Assembly (NCBI GenBank): GCA_014058105.1
Contig: JACGCM010000452.1
Coordinates: 930,001-994,000 of the forward strand
DNA: 64,000 bases
Reading direction: 5' to 3'
From: Kingdonia uniflora
Taxonomy: Eukaryota; Streptophyta; Magnoliopsida; Ranunculales; Circaeasteraceae
The notes under the pieces are model-generated. The model searched no databases. It was not told the DNA's origin and saw only the letters and a list, made by a program, of their open reading frames with translations. The number at the start of each line of letters is the position of its first letter. The first letter of the stretch is position 1. Positions 10,900-21,209 of the stretch are shown here, piece after piece. Made by a program: the position numbers and the translations under genes.

Positions 10900-10977
10900 G
10901 ATTTATGGTGAAGGCGATTTCTTCATCTTTCTTCCATCATTCTTTCTTCATCTCTTCTCTTATTTGTTCGGATCAAG

Positions 10978-11295
10978 ATGGCAGTAAACATACCCGTTTA
11001 GGAAGACCAAGCGGCAGTGAGGGTTAAGAGAATACAAGAGGCCTTATTGGGGCTTCAATGGAGGTTAGGTATCAGGGAAGATATTGATGCTGAGATGCCA
11101 AATCTTTTTGAGGTAGAACCCGGGGTACCCATCCTTGGCATGCCCTTCGCATACTGGTGGGGAATTCTACAGATGATGGGGTCGTTACCCGGCCATCGAT
11201 TGTCTCTTCTTGAAGGCTTTGCGAAGGATATAGTGAACCAGAAGGATACGGATGCTGCAGCCATGGTTGAAGAGGAGTATCCCGCTGATAATTAG
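10978..11295 (+). pseudogene. Small antisense gene 2 of B (~105 codons, one stop)
   Basis: The frame from the ATG at 10978 reads MAVNIPV, a stop (TAG at 10999), then EDQAAVRVKRIQEALLGLQW and on to MVEEEYPADN with a stop at 11293. The open part starts at 11017. The TATA box at 10892 and the pyrimidine-rich leader support 10978 as the original start. Residues LFEVEPGVPILGMPFAYWWG match the ORF at 10194-10421. It is neutral to acidic, with no membrane segment. Function unknown. Confidence 0.55.
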
Positions 11296-12627
11296 GGTTC
11301 TCTGCCTGTTTGGTGCTTTTATTGTTGTTTTTCTCTGTTCTGCTTCAATTCTCTTTTCTTTTGATGAGGCTTATAATATGTTTTGTCTTTCTGAATGAAA
11401 TTGTTGTTTGCAAGTACTGTTGTGGTAATATTCTTGCTCTTCATTGGTAATAACTTGCGTTGTCGAACTAAAAGTGATAGTATGATCTGAATTCTTGAAG
11501 TAGTATCGTGAGCTGTCAAATTAATAATATAACTGTCGAAGTATAGTGTTTGGATTGTTTGAAGATAAAACTTGAATTGTCGAAGTAAAAAAAAATGTAG
11601 TCTATCAAAATGGGAGTATTATCTTTTGAAGCTGAAAAGATTAGTGTGTTGGTGCACAAGGTTGGGTCTGTAAGCATAAATGTTTGATCTGTTGAATGTG
11701 ATCTGTCAAAGGAAAAGGGGGCACAAGGTTTTGAATTGATGAATGTGATGTAGATTGAATGTCGATATATTAGAAAACCGAATTTGAGGTTATCTGTGGA
11801 TGAGTCTTTATGACGTAATGTGGTTGATTATTCGAATTCGAGGAGTATGTCGAAGGTTATGTTTGATGTGACTGGTCGTACTGACAGACCAGACAGCTGG
11901 TTTGTCAGGACGGTACGTGTGCCTAGGGCAGTGTGCCGAGACGTAATTATGATTTTTGCTCGTATTACGGAAAAGGTTATGATTTGATAGTTTGGATTTG
12001 ATTGTTTAGCTTCGAGTAAGTGTGAAAGGGTTCGAGAAGCTGTAGTTTTTGCAGGCAAGTTGAAGTGGGTGTGCTGTTCGCACGTGGGGGATATGAGGGG
12101 TAAATCGGTCAAAACACATTGTAGCCGAAAAGCTGGGGTAGTGGGGTTGTGGCAATGATAGTGGTTAGAAAATCGATGTTGTTTTGGTTTTTCGAAAGAG
12201 TATATACTTGTGAGAGGAGTAATCACTGCACTATTTTACTGAGAAAAATCAAAGAGAGTGAGGAGAAGAGAAATGTACGCCATTAGAACTTAAGAGTAGT
12301 TACTGCAGTTGTTGCGTTGATATTGTTGTTTCGAGGATAGTGCTTCTAACACAAGTATGTCACTTGATCTCTGCCAATTTTTATTTTGTTTTCCCTTCTA
12401 AGTCTGTAAGTAGGACATTCTGGGTTTAGGGTTTGGAGGTTATCTTCAAAGATAAGGAGATTTGGTGAATCTGGGTTTCGACCCATTATGGGGTTTTGGA
12501 GGAGGCATAGGGTTTAAGATTGAGGTTTTGATAAATCTTCTGGAGGGGGACGATGGGATATATGTTAAAGACACAGAATTGTTGAATTTATTGATCTAAT
12601 TGCGTACCTCTTCTTCTGGAGGTTAAA
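11296..12627. other. Non-coding part of antisense module of B
   Basis: I see no supportable gene here. The region is rich in the short motif TCGAA (TGTCGAAG and similar), shared with the rest of B. A sequence GAGTATATACTTG near 12198 followed by an ATG at 12272 could be another antisense promoter and start, but the frame closes quickly. Confidence 0.4.
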
Positions 12628-12837
12628 ATGCATAACCGTCAAGCTTTGAGACGGAGGCTGATAGACAAAGAGATCGAAGCATTCGAAGCTAGTATTTCTG
12701 GTCAATCCCCAATGGATGAGTGTAGCGACTTAGAAGTATTAGATGTAATAACCGAAGCCCCTTTATCCATGGCTCTGCCGACTGGGGAGGTTTCGATTAC
12801 GAGACCTCGTAGAACGATAGTGACTGAGGATAGTTAG
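12628..12837 (+). pseudogene. Antisense gene of B, N-terminal exon-like ORF
   Basis: An open + strand frame from ATG at 12628 reads MHNRQALRRRLIDKEIEAFE, an Arg-rich helix followed by an acidic segment and a basic end (RPRRTIVTED). A purine-rich, G-run-interrupted stretch follows (12840-12990) with a 10-G run near 12855. By position it corresponds to the N-terminal part of the main antisense gene upstream of the core at 13059. Exon borders are not certain. Confidence 0.45.
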
Positions 12838-13058
12838 GAAAAGGAGACAATGAGGGGGGGGGGGAGAGGGGCAAGGGCAATGTAGGGCCTTCTGGTGGTA
12901 GAAAAGGAGAAGGGGTTTATAGTGTTGACAGTGGGGATTCGACTGAGTCGGATAGGGTTGAAGGTGCCCTTTCTGCTAGAGATAAGATAAGATTAGATTG
13001 ATTTACTGCCAAGCTGGAGCTGTTGAAGGTTGGGGTATTTCTAAGTGTGGTGGGGGAA

Positions 13059-13277
13059 GGGTTAACTTTCAAATTAGATCTTGGGGAAGGGATAATGGCT
13101 TATAGAGGCCAGATTTGATTGGGAATGAAACTTCATCTTCGAAGACTGGTAAAAGAAGTACTAAATTTTTGGGGGGTGGCCCCGGTGCAAATGAACAAAA
13201 AAATTTATGAGATGATGCGGGTTATAGAGGGGATGAATGCAAAATTGAGTGGTGAGGGTCGGGGTTTGATTAAGTAG
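13059..13277 (+). pseudogene. Antisense gene of B, conserved core domain
   Basis: The frame reads LTFKLDLGEGIMAYRG, a stop at 13116-13118, then LGMKLHLRRLVKEVLNFWGV, APVQMNKKIYEMMRVIEGM. This matches the core of A1 and A2 in pattern: G, two hydrophobic residues, L-H/P-L, an amphipathic helix, then P-x-Q-[LM]-N. Finding the same domain on the strand opposite to pol in both A and B shows that the antisense gene is an inherited part of these elements. Confidence 0.65.
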
Positions 13278-13500
13278 TTTGATTTATGTTCAATGCCACA
13301 TCCAATGCCACCCAAAGAATCCTTGGTTCTTTGATTTATGTTCAACGGGTCAAGGGTAGAATATAGATTTATTGATAGTACGGAGAAACTATGAGAATGT
13401 TGAGGAGGATGACCTCTATATGTTGCATCACAGGGTGTATAATCATAGTAAGTGTGTTTTCGAATGATTGTTACTGATGTATGTCTTGAATGAGTGGTGA

Positions 13501-13914
13501 TTGTATTTTGTTAGTTTTGCAGGTCCGAAGAATTTGCCTTGGAACAATCCGAGGAACTATATTAATACTCTGCTCGAAGCTAGTGAGGACTGGGTAAATT
13601 CTCTTTTTGGTAGTCTTGGAATCAAGAGGTGGAGGAGGAAGAAGACAGATTCCCTGCTTCGAAGTGTACCCATTACGCCGAAGCCATCGAAGAGAAAAAG
13701 AGACGACGGTGTTTCGATGGGTCCAAATGAAATGGGAGGGGAAGAGTTGGCAAGGAATTTTCAGTATGTACCGAAAATGCAGAAGGAGTCGAAACAAGCA
13801 GCGCCATTGCCCAAAGTGGCTGGCGATGCTTCAAGATTGAGGCCGAGGCAAGTGCCAATACAGACTGAGAAGGGGAAGGGTTGGGTAATTTCTGAAGCTT
13901 CGAAGGTACAGTAA
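13501..13914 (+). CDS. Antisense gene of B, basic linker exon (137 codons open)
   Basis: An open frame with GPKNLPWNNPRNYINTLLEA near its start and WVNSLFG soon after is followed by a Lys/Arg-rich tract (PKPSKRKRDDG, RWRRKK) typical of nuclear localisation signals. It then becomes polar and disordered. It lies between the core (13059) and the coiled-coil segment (14202). A basic middle segment occupies the equivalent place in A1 (2843-3103). It is probably an internal exon, so the first ATG in the frame may not be a real start. Confidence 0.5.
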   Translation: MYFVSFAGPKNLPWNNPRNYINTLLEASEDWVNSLFGSLGIKRWRRKKTDSLLRSVPITPKPSKRKRDDGVSMGPNEMGGEELARNFQYVPKMQKESKQAAPLPKVAGDASRLRPRQVPIQTEKGKGWVISEASKVQ

Positions 13915-14201
13915 TCGAAGGTTGGTCAGCGCAAAAGGCATAGGGCGTTGGGGGAGGATGATGCAGTAGATGTGGATGAAGAGATGATGGAGGCTGAACG
14001 ACAGGAGCAAGTAGTTGTTAAACAGACTTCGATGGTCCTGCTCTGTGAGGACGACCCAGAGGAGGCTTCGTTGGAAATAAAGAGGCATATGTTTTAGGTA
14101 ACTATTTATGAATTTCTTTTGTGAGATTCTGAGATTTTATTTAGGTTCTTCAATTTTGAGGGGTACTGGCTGCTTGAATATTATAGCAGACAAAGGCTTG
14201 G

Positions 14202-14444
14202 GTGCGATCGTTCAACAAGGCGGTGAAGTCAAAAAAGGGGAAATTGCGACAAGCAGTGGAAAGTCTGGATCTGTCTTGGGGGACTGAGGTATTATTATTA
14301 TTTGAAGTCATGAAGTTGAAGCAGGATCTTGAGGTGATTACTGACTCGTTTGATGTGAGGCACGAGCTTCAGCGAGCAAGGCAGGAGCGGAGTGGTCGGC
14401 AAAGCTTACGACGAAAGAGAGGGAGAAAGCAAAACAAAAAGTAA
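14202..14444 (+). CDS. Antisense gene of B, coiled-coil exon
   Basis: The open frame of 80 codons carries VKSKKGKLRQAVESLDLSWG, FEVMKLKQDLEVI and a very basic end (RRKRGRKQNKK). Heptad-like spacing suggests a coiled coil, as in A1 and A2. A GT follows directly after the last Lys codons, so this could be an exon end. Confidence 0.5.
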   Translation: MRSFNKAVKSKKGKLRQAVESLDLSWGTEVLLLFEVMKLKQDLEVITDSFDVRHELQRARQERSGRQSLRRKRGRKQNKK

Positions 14445-14495
14445 TTTTCCAGCGGCAGTATGATAATGAATGTAAGGTGAATGTCAAATTGAAAA

Positions 14496-14743
14496 ATGTT
14501 TATAGAAGATAAGGGGTATGACCCCAACACGCTGGAACCCTTCCTTGTTTCCCCAGAACTTATTGATGGAGGTGATTTGCAGATAAAGGAAGGAGAAGCA
14601 GATGCTGTTAATGAGGCAGCTGGAAGTACTGGAGGTGGTATGGAGACTTCTATTATTGGAGTGGCCGGTGGTGGAACTGTTGATGGTTTGGTTGTCGAAG
14701 GCTCGACTGAAGCTGCTGAGGGTGTTGTCGCTGGGGGACCTGC
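14496..14743 (+). pseudogene. Antisense gene of B, C-terminal exon split by the CACTA
   Basis: The open frame reads EDKGYDPNTLEPFLVSPELI and then a Gly/Ala-rich acidic tail ending VVAGGP. The CACTA interrupts here. Joining the flanks with one target copy keeps the frame and gives GGP-VKEEGVTASI then a stop at 24785-24787. That clean in-frame ending supports both the gene model and the CACTA borders. Confidence 0.6.
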
Positions 14744-15060
14744 TACTACAACAAATACGGGTATTTACGTCACTAAAAAAGTTACGTGAAAAAAAAATAA
14801 CGTTACTTTTACAAGCGACGTTGACCAAGGCGACTTGGTTAGTACTATGCATTTGCGTCACTTTTTTAATGACGTTTTTATGTTGAAAAAGTGACGTTAA
14901 AAGTGTTATTTCATTAAATAATTTATGTGTATTCACGTCATTTAAAAGTGACGTAATAGGTACATTTTTACGTCAGCTAAGAAATGACTTAATATAGGTA
15001 TCCTTGTCACGTTAAAAGTGACGTAATTGAAGAATTAACGTCATGTGAAAAGTGATATAG
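14744..15060. repeat. Left subterminal repeat region of CACTA
   Basis: About a dozen short direct and inverted motifs with the core ACGTCA(C) or (G)TGACGT occur, often with A/T runs (TGACGTTAAAAGTG, TCACTTTTTTAATGACG). In CACTA elements such arrays bind the element-encoded TnpA-type protein. The same motif type occurs at 24550-24720 and, unexpectedly, at 20396-20660. Confidence 0.75.
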
Positions 15061-15118
15061 ATACATAAAACAAATAAATCTACATCACCTTAAAAACGAT
15101 ATTAATGGTTTGAAATTC

Positions 15119-15120
<2 letters not shown>

Positions 15121-15150
<30 letters not shown>
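15121..15150. repeat. (AAT)10 microsatellite
   Basis: Ten uninterrupted AAT units just inside the left subterminal region of the CACTA. Confidence 0.95.
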
Positions 15151-15151
<1 letters not shown>

Positions 15152-15574
15152 TGCCCTGCAGCTCTTGTATCTCATGTTATGCATATGAGGCACTTCAGTT
15201 ACAAGGTAGTACCTGCCTACATTTATACAAGATTTGTAACTATACTCAAGTAATAGTAATACCTACAAATAAATCAATGTGCAGTACTTTTCAAAAAATA
15301 GAAACATATATTAATGTTGTAATGTCATACATGTTGATTTCAAGTGCAATAACAATCACGCTTACAACCGAATCTCTATGTATTTATAATAAAATTAAAA
15401 CCAAGGGATCTAGAAACACTGAGTGACACTAGCATAGAGTCATAAACCACCCTGAGAAAAAAAAAAAGAAAAAAAAAATGAAGATTCACCTACATTTATT
15501 TTTCTGCTTTAAACTACCAAGGAAACAAACATGGTTTGCTAATGTTGGTCATTGATGCAACAACCTACCAAGAC

Positions 15575-15851
15575 TTAGGCATCATTTTCACTGCTCTCAA
15601 CACTATCCTTAGTAGTCTTGCTTTCATCTTCATGTGAGACATGATCTTTAGTTGATCTACATAGAGAAGAAGAAAAAACAATTAAATACATGATCATCCA
15701 GAGAAAATAAAGATGCATATATCAAAAGTGAAAGAGAGAGGACATTAAGAATATAAAACTTACCATTTTTATTTCTTGGAGTTGTTCTTCATGATACTTA
15801 AGACTATATCCATGGCAATTTTCTGGTATTCCTTTGTCAGAGAATGCACAT
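15575..15851 (-). pseudogene. Two exon-like segments downstream of cyclin fragment, unidentified
   Basis: On the minus strand, 15851-15764 is bordered by an AG and a GTAAGT donor, and 15656-15575 starts after TAG and ends in a stop with the acidic tail SVESSENDA. The spliced frame would join KYHEEQLQEIKM to a segment with HVSHEDESKTTKD. A competing frame of the first segment is also open. They may be the last exons of another captured gene or part of a chimeric 3' end. I do not recognise them. Confidence 0.3.
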
Positions 15852-15906
15852 CTAAGGTGAGAATTTAACTGAATCTACTTGGGTCGGAATTTGAGAGTTT
15901 CACCTC

Positions 15907-16825
15907 TTAGTCCATATCAGATGGTTTATTTAGGTTCACCCTCTTAAAATCTGAATCTGCCTGAGAAGAATTTGCACTTAATACCGTTGGTAACTCGTCG
16001 TTTTTATAGCTCAAGCATGAGACATCTAGTACTCCTATTGGGTTCTGGGACACAGATTGAACTGTCGCACTTCTTTGAAGCTCATGAATATGTTCAAGAC
16101 GCTTGAAATCTCTCCTAGATATCCAAAATAAATTCCCCATTTAATCAATATACAAACACTTCAAGGATAATAATAAAAAGATGAGCTAAGGTATTAGTTT
16201 GATTGAGTAGTTCACCTTTTGTACATTTTTTATGAAGCAAGGTTCATACTTGTCAAGGTTGGTTTCCCTTATTACATATATTGACACCACTGCAGCAACC
16301 TCAGAAGGCTTGAATTCCAAGTATTCAATCCCTAAATTGATTTCCCACACAACATTGATTAAGCTTTTGCTTCAATATACTTTGATTCATATCAAAAGAG
16401 TGAAGATTTTGGAAGAAAAAGAAGATACGAAAAAATACCTCTAGTTAGCCTTAAAATTAGCTCAACTAATTGAGATATCTGTGAGCTTGGTGGAGGTAGA
16501 TCATCATTGTTCTTACGAAAGAAGTAGTCCATGAAAGTGAAAGGTGTCACAACTCTCATTCTCCACTTCAATGTGCTAAACACTAGAAACTCCATTCTCT
16601 GTATAGTTTTAGCTTCGTAGATGAACTTGCATTCCTCAACCTTCAAGTAAACACATAACAATTCAAGAATATACACATGAATAACAATATAAAAAACATC
16701 TCAAACAAGTTTATATGTTTTTGAACCTGCAAATCTACAGATAGAGGCACTTCTATCTCCTCCATTTTGGCTGCTAAGGATAAACAAGCTACAGCTAACA
16801 ACTGCATTATCCAAGCTTTCCCTTT
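15907..16825 (-). pseudogene. Cyclin D3-like gene fragment, 3' four exons
   Basis: Four exons with canonical borders: 16825-16727 ([28 protein letters not shown]), 16640-16439 ([32 protein letters not shown]), 16331-16216 (EYLEFKPSEVAAVVSIYVI) and 16114-15907 (KRLEHIHELQRS, GVLDVSCLSY, ending PSDMD then stop). These are the latter half of the N-terminal cyclin box, the C-terminal box and the tail of plant CYCD3, a G1/S cyclin partner of CDKA. The first exon(s) with LxCxE motif and the start of the cyclin box are missing. The fragment lies inside the CACTA and downstream of CAD and DUF218 fragments in the same orientation, so it looks captured. It could still be read as part of a fusion transcript. 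Confidence 0.85.
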
Positions 16826-17475
16826 CTACATAAACATACAAACAATGAACACAATCAGCATCTGAAACTAGTAAACTAAATTAGCTAATGAAGAATACAT
16901 ATGTGTACCTGCAAATCTGTAAATTTGCAGTAGAAATACCAATGAACAAAATGCAAGCTGTAGCCAAATATCTATGATATCATCTGCAGCGCAGCAGTGG
17001 TATTAGTATATAGAAAAATAAATACTCAAAATGGAATGAAGCTGGGACATACCTGAACGTCACTTTCAGAAAGTGTATCATGTGAAGAACGGTCTAAAAA
17101 ATTGTTCAAATGCTGCCAGATAAACAGAGAAAGGACATTCATTAGTACTTGAGAACTGTAAAATCATTGGGTGAATTCAATGCATTATCTATAGACATCA
17201 AAATTGATAAGCAATTTATAGTCGGAAGTAACACAAAAGGGATGGCACTCATTAGCCAAATATTTCCTAATAGTTCCTGCAAAGTATGGCCACATCAGAA
17301 GTTAATGTCAGCATGTTACTTCTTTAAAATAGAAAAGTTAACTAGCTAACAGGTAAGTGATGCTAGGATAAATGACTATTGAGTGTGAGCACATCGATGT
17401 TCAAGATCTATTTAACTTTGCCTGATTTGATGTTAATAAGTTTACCCAGCCACAATATCTTTGTTACAACATTAC
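16826..17475. other. Junction DNA between cyclin and CAD fragments
   Basis: The minus strand has an acceptor-like CTTTGCAG near 17290 and a donor-like CAG/GTATGT near 17053, framing a segment that could be a chimeric exon (HLNNFLDRSSHDTLSESDVQ in one frame). Another donor-like CAG/GTACAC lies near 16909. None of the translations is recognisable. Confidence 0.35.
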
Positions 17476-18555
17476 CTCCATTTGTTGCATGTTAGACGAG
17501 ATGATAAATTTATCTTCCCCAAGGAGATTCAGGGCTTCATCTTTCTTTGAATTGCTCGTGCAGAAAACTGTTACATGTAACCCAAAAGCCTTGCCAAACT
17601 TCACAGCTAAATGACCCAGACCACCTGACCCAACCACTCCAAGAGATTTGCCAGGTTTGTTCACCTTATGACGCATCATGGGAGCATAGACTGTAATTCT
17701 AGGACAGAGTAACGGTGCAGCTAGAACCAATGGGTAGTTGTCTGGTATTTTGAAGACGTACCTGTGTGTAGTCACCCACATCAACACACCGCAAATATAG
17801 TAATATAAACATGTGATATAAAACCTAAGAAAATAAATTTAGGCTTAGAGGGTAGGAGATTGACTTACCCTTCCAGAACAACAATGTAGCTCGAATACCC
17901 TCCTCTTGTAATTATGCCATCCTCATCAACAGAATTGAAGGTGTCTGTTGTTTCAGCATCACAGTGAACTTTTTCTTGAATTTACAATGTTCGCATGTCT
18001 TACAGAAGTTCACATATGGCCCAACTCCAACATGATCACCGACTTTGAAGCGGCGATCATTGGATCCTACCTCTTTGACAATTCCTACGATCTCATGTCT
18101 GGCTCAAAGAAAATCTAGTTTATAAGAAGTTTTAGAACATTTTGAGAGATTGCGATAAGTGGCATACATACCCAGGCACCACTGGATATATTGTATTTCT
18201 AGGAATGTTCTTTGGCCAAGCGACATCAGCATAACAAATTCCACAATGTGTTATTGTCAACGAAGCATGATCAGGTCCAGTATCCCTGTACCAAATGATA
18301 AAGTCCAGGAGAACTATGAAAAAATTTATGGAGGATATATTTAAAAATTACAGTGTTTGATAAACAAGGTTTTTACTGGGATCATTAGAGTTTACAGTCA
18401 ATACAAACTATCATAACGAGAATTTATTTGACGTTAAGCAACAAAATCTAAGAATTGTATGAATTTATATACCTGCGAATGAAGTTGGAGGGCAATAGGA
18501 CTCCAGATGTATCTCTTGCTGCCCATCCTAGGCAATTTTCGTTGATACTTCCCAT
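17476..18555 (-). pseudogene. Cinnamyl-alcohol-dehydrogenase-family gene fragment, exons 1-4
   Basis: Exon 1 (18555-18473) gives MGSINENCLGWAARDTSGVL. Exon 2 (18285-18172) gives HCGICYADVAWPKN and YPVVPG. Exon 3 (18098-17869) gives [20 protein letters not shown] then VGVGPYV. Exon 4 (17761-17476) gives [19 protein letters not shown] and the GxGGLGH nucleotide-binding motif ([20 protein letters not shown]). All introns have GT/AG borders. CAD-type enzymes are zinc- and NADP(H)-dependent alcohol dehydrogenases of phenylpropanoid or terpenoid metabolism. The GHE motif and catalytic Cys (HCGIC) are kept, but exon 3 has lost the structural-zinc Cys cluster through a frameshift (CKFKKK then VHCDAETTD), and the last exon is absent. 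The sequence runs straight into the cyclin fragment downstream. Confidence 0.85.
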
Positions 18556-18840
18556 GATCACTTTAAAAACTACATCGTTGCATCAGTTATTAGCCTAAAA
18601 CAGCCTTGTAGCAATACTATATGATTATATGATAAAAAAAATAAAAAAATAAGAAGAAGCGGAATCAAAAATGATCTTCTATTTACTATTAACAATAACA
18701 TGAAACTGAAACTTTGTAGAACAATAATATGATAGTTCTTCAGGGGAAACATAGAGTAATTTCCTGTTCTTAAAGCAGCATCTTACGTTCTGGAAAAATA
18801 TGTTTTGTTTGATAATATAATTAATTTATTATTTTGACTA

Positions 18841-19202
18841 ATTGAATACTTTACGGTATTATACTATTAACAAACTTGTGGCTATACTAAATGACAAAAA
18901 AAGAAGAAGAAGAAGATGAATAAAAAATGATCTTCTGTTTTACTAAAACAAACTTGTGACTAATTGAATTCTTTACGGTATTATTGCTTATAAGTAGACC
19001 AAGTTACCTATACTGCTTTATATTGAATTCTTTACGGTATTATACTATTAACAAACTTGTGGCTATACTAAATGACAAAAAAAGAAGAAGAAGAAGATGA
19101 ATAAAAAATGATCTTCTGTTTTACTAAAACAAACTTGTGACTAATTGAATTCTTTACGGTATTATTGCTTATAAGTAGACCAAGTTACCTATACTGCTTT
19201 AT
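18841..19202. repeat. Near-perfect 181-bp tandem duplication
   Basis: Copies 18841-19021 and 19022-19202 differ at very few positions (for example AATACT against AATTCT near the start). Each contains (AAG)n and TTTACGGTATTAT twice. The duplication lies between the CAD and DUF218 fragments and must be recent compared with its surroundings. Confidence 0.9.
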
Positions 19203-19403
19203 TAGAAAGTAGCATATACTACTGGGGATAAAAATCATTAGGACGTTATGTTATTAGTCATTTCTCATAAGCACTAAATATATATATTATCAGTCTACCA
19301 CGACTATAATACGTATAGGTGGAAAGAACAAGCAATTATAGGCTCATTCTATATGATAATACTAACATTGCTAATCTATTGTAATTACTACAAACTTCTG
19401 AAA

Positions 19404-19778
19404 CTAATAAACAATCTCAACCCCTTCCTTTATATGTACTACAAATCTCGCAGCTTGTCCCTTGTGCTTTTGATACGACTCTAGAAACCACGAATCCTCC
19501 TCATCAACATTCCCACAATTCCCACTTGTATAAACCGAATGCCCAGCTACCATTACAAGATTCCTCAAACCCACAAACGGGTAACTAGAACTAGAACTAC
19601 TCAGATCAAATGCATTACTCATTAAGTCACCACTAACAATGCGAAACTGATTCTCATATACCGACACTACGAGCAAAACTGTTACTCCAAACGACAACGT
19701 AACAAGAAAAACTAAAACTGGGTGTAACTTATACCAGTTTTTGAGGTGATTCGCGACAGATTTAAGCATTTTTTTCAC
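19404..19778 (-). pseudogene. DUF218 (YdcF/ElyC-like) membrane protein, first-exon fragment
   Basis: The open frame of 124 codons starts MKKMLKSVANHLKNWYKLHP. It has one hydrophobic helix at about residues 20-43 (VLVFLVTLSFGVTVLLVVSV), a Ser-rich stretch and then LVMVAGHSVYTSGNCGNVDE and DSWFLESYQKHKGQAARFVV. This matches my memory of plant DUF218 proteins, single-pass membrane proteins of unknown enzymatic activity. The family match ends at HIKEGVE and a stop follows four codons later. No GT donor is visible, so the capture breakpoint lies there. It is upstream of the CAD fragment on the same strand. Confidence 0.72.
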
Positions 19779-20395
19779 TAAATATGGGAATGAGTTGCTG
19801 TTCTTGGGCTTTCAGGGTTTTCTAAAGCTAGTTCCAGATTCTAAATCAAGATCTGGTCTTGAATTTAAGGAAGGATTTAAAACCTGCCCATGTGACTGTT
19901 TATTCATGATAGCATCGAAATCACTCTATATATAACCATACAACCTAAATTAAAGCTTACCCAGATGATGATTTCGAGAGAAGAACCGTTGAGATTGTGA
20001 AATTGAGGCCCAAAATGTTACAAAAGTTGAAAAGGGGGAGAAATCATGCATACCTAGAGATGAAATCAATAAAATTTTGCCTTTTATGTTTAAATTTCAT
20101 TAAAAAAGAGAAGAATTGAGGAGAAAATTGTGACTTAATCGTGGAATGTATATCTCAACCGAGAAATTAATGGTAAGAAACCAAAAAGACGCAATACCAG
20201 TAATCAAATTCTAAAGAGAAAGGAGTGAGAGATAACTTGATCGATTGGAGGAGATGATCTTTTAACTATGGTGTGCGCTTGAATTCGACAAGGTCTCTTT
20301 GATATTTCTCTTGAAAGTTTCTCTCGTGATTAATTTTAGCAGTTAACTTCTTCGCAATCTCCACTCACGGCTTTATTATCAACCAAAAGATCCCC

Positions 20396-20660
20396 AAACC
20401 ACGTCAATAGTGGAAAACGGCATTACTGCTATTATTCGATTGACGTGGTTTAGTAAATTCTTTTTAAGTCATTAATAAAAATGACATTGAAAACTGTATA
20501 ATAGTATTCAACGTCACTTTTTTAATAAATCATGTTGTAGATATTTTAAGTATATAAAATTACGGAGTGAAATTTGAAAATTGGAGCATTAACATCATTT
20601 TTAAAATAAATGACTTTAATTTGGTGACGTTAAAGTCTTATTTTCTGCATGACATTAGAC
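20396..20660. repeat. Internal CACTA-type subterminal repeats with perfect 13-bp inverted repeat
   Basis: AAACCACGTCAAT (20396-20408) and ATTGACGTGGTTT (20439-20451) form a perfect inverted repeat with a 30-base loop. The following 200 bases have further ACGTCA, TGACAT and GTGACGTTAAAG motifs like those at the element ends. The array lies in the middle of the element, upstream of the captured genes. Confidence 0.6.
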
Positions 20661-21209
20661 TAATAGTTGCCAAATATCCATAACATATAGGGAAAACATA
20701 TTAAGAGTTAGTATTGAAGTATTTACCTCATTCATGAATCTACTAATAAGCTCATAGAGAGAACATGTACATTACTAATTTAAGCTATGTAGAAGACCTG
20801 CACATTACAAATTTAAACTATGTAAATATATCAAACTGGCAATTAATAGTTATGAGATGCTTATTAACTTTAAATTCTTTCTCACTTGAAAATGAGACCA
20901 CACCTTCTATAGAAATGCAACATAAACATCTTTATTGGACTTCTTTCAGAATATGCATCTTGAACATCATACAAAGAAACTCAAGAACTTGCAAGCACTA
21001 ACATAAGACCTAGTATAAATTGTAAATCTAAGAAACGAGGAATAACATAAGATTGACCACCCAATAAATCTTTCATATCCAAAAGGACAAGCATAAAGAT
21101 AATAACTTTTGAGAGCGATCTTTAAGCATGTTCAAACTTATCCGTGTCCATACAAATATGTCTATCGAAGATAACTAGAGAAACCAACTTATCCGTGTCC
21201 ATACAAATC

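Noticed and set aside
20765..21001. 78-codon + strand ORF in the CACTA
   Set aside because: Repetitive AT-rich translation (NLSYVEDLHITNLNY) with no family match or conserved start.
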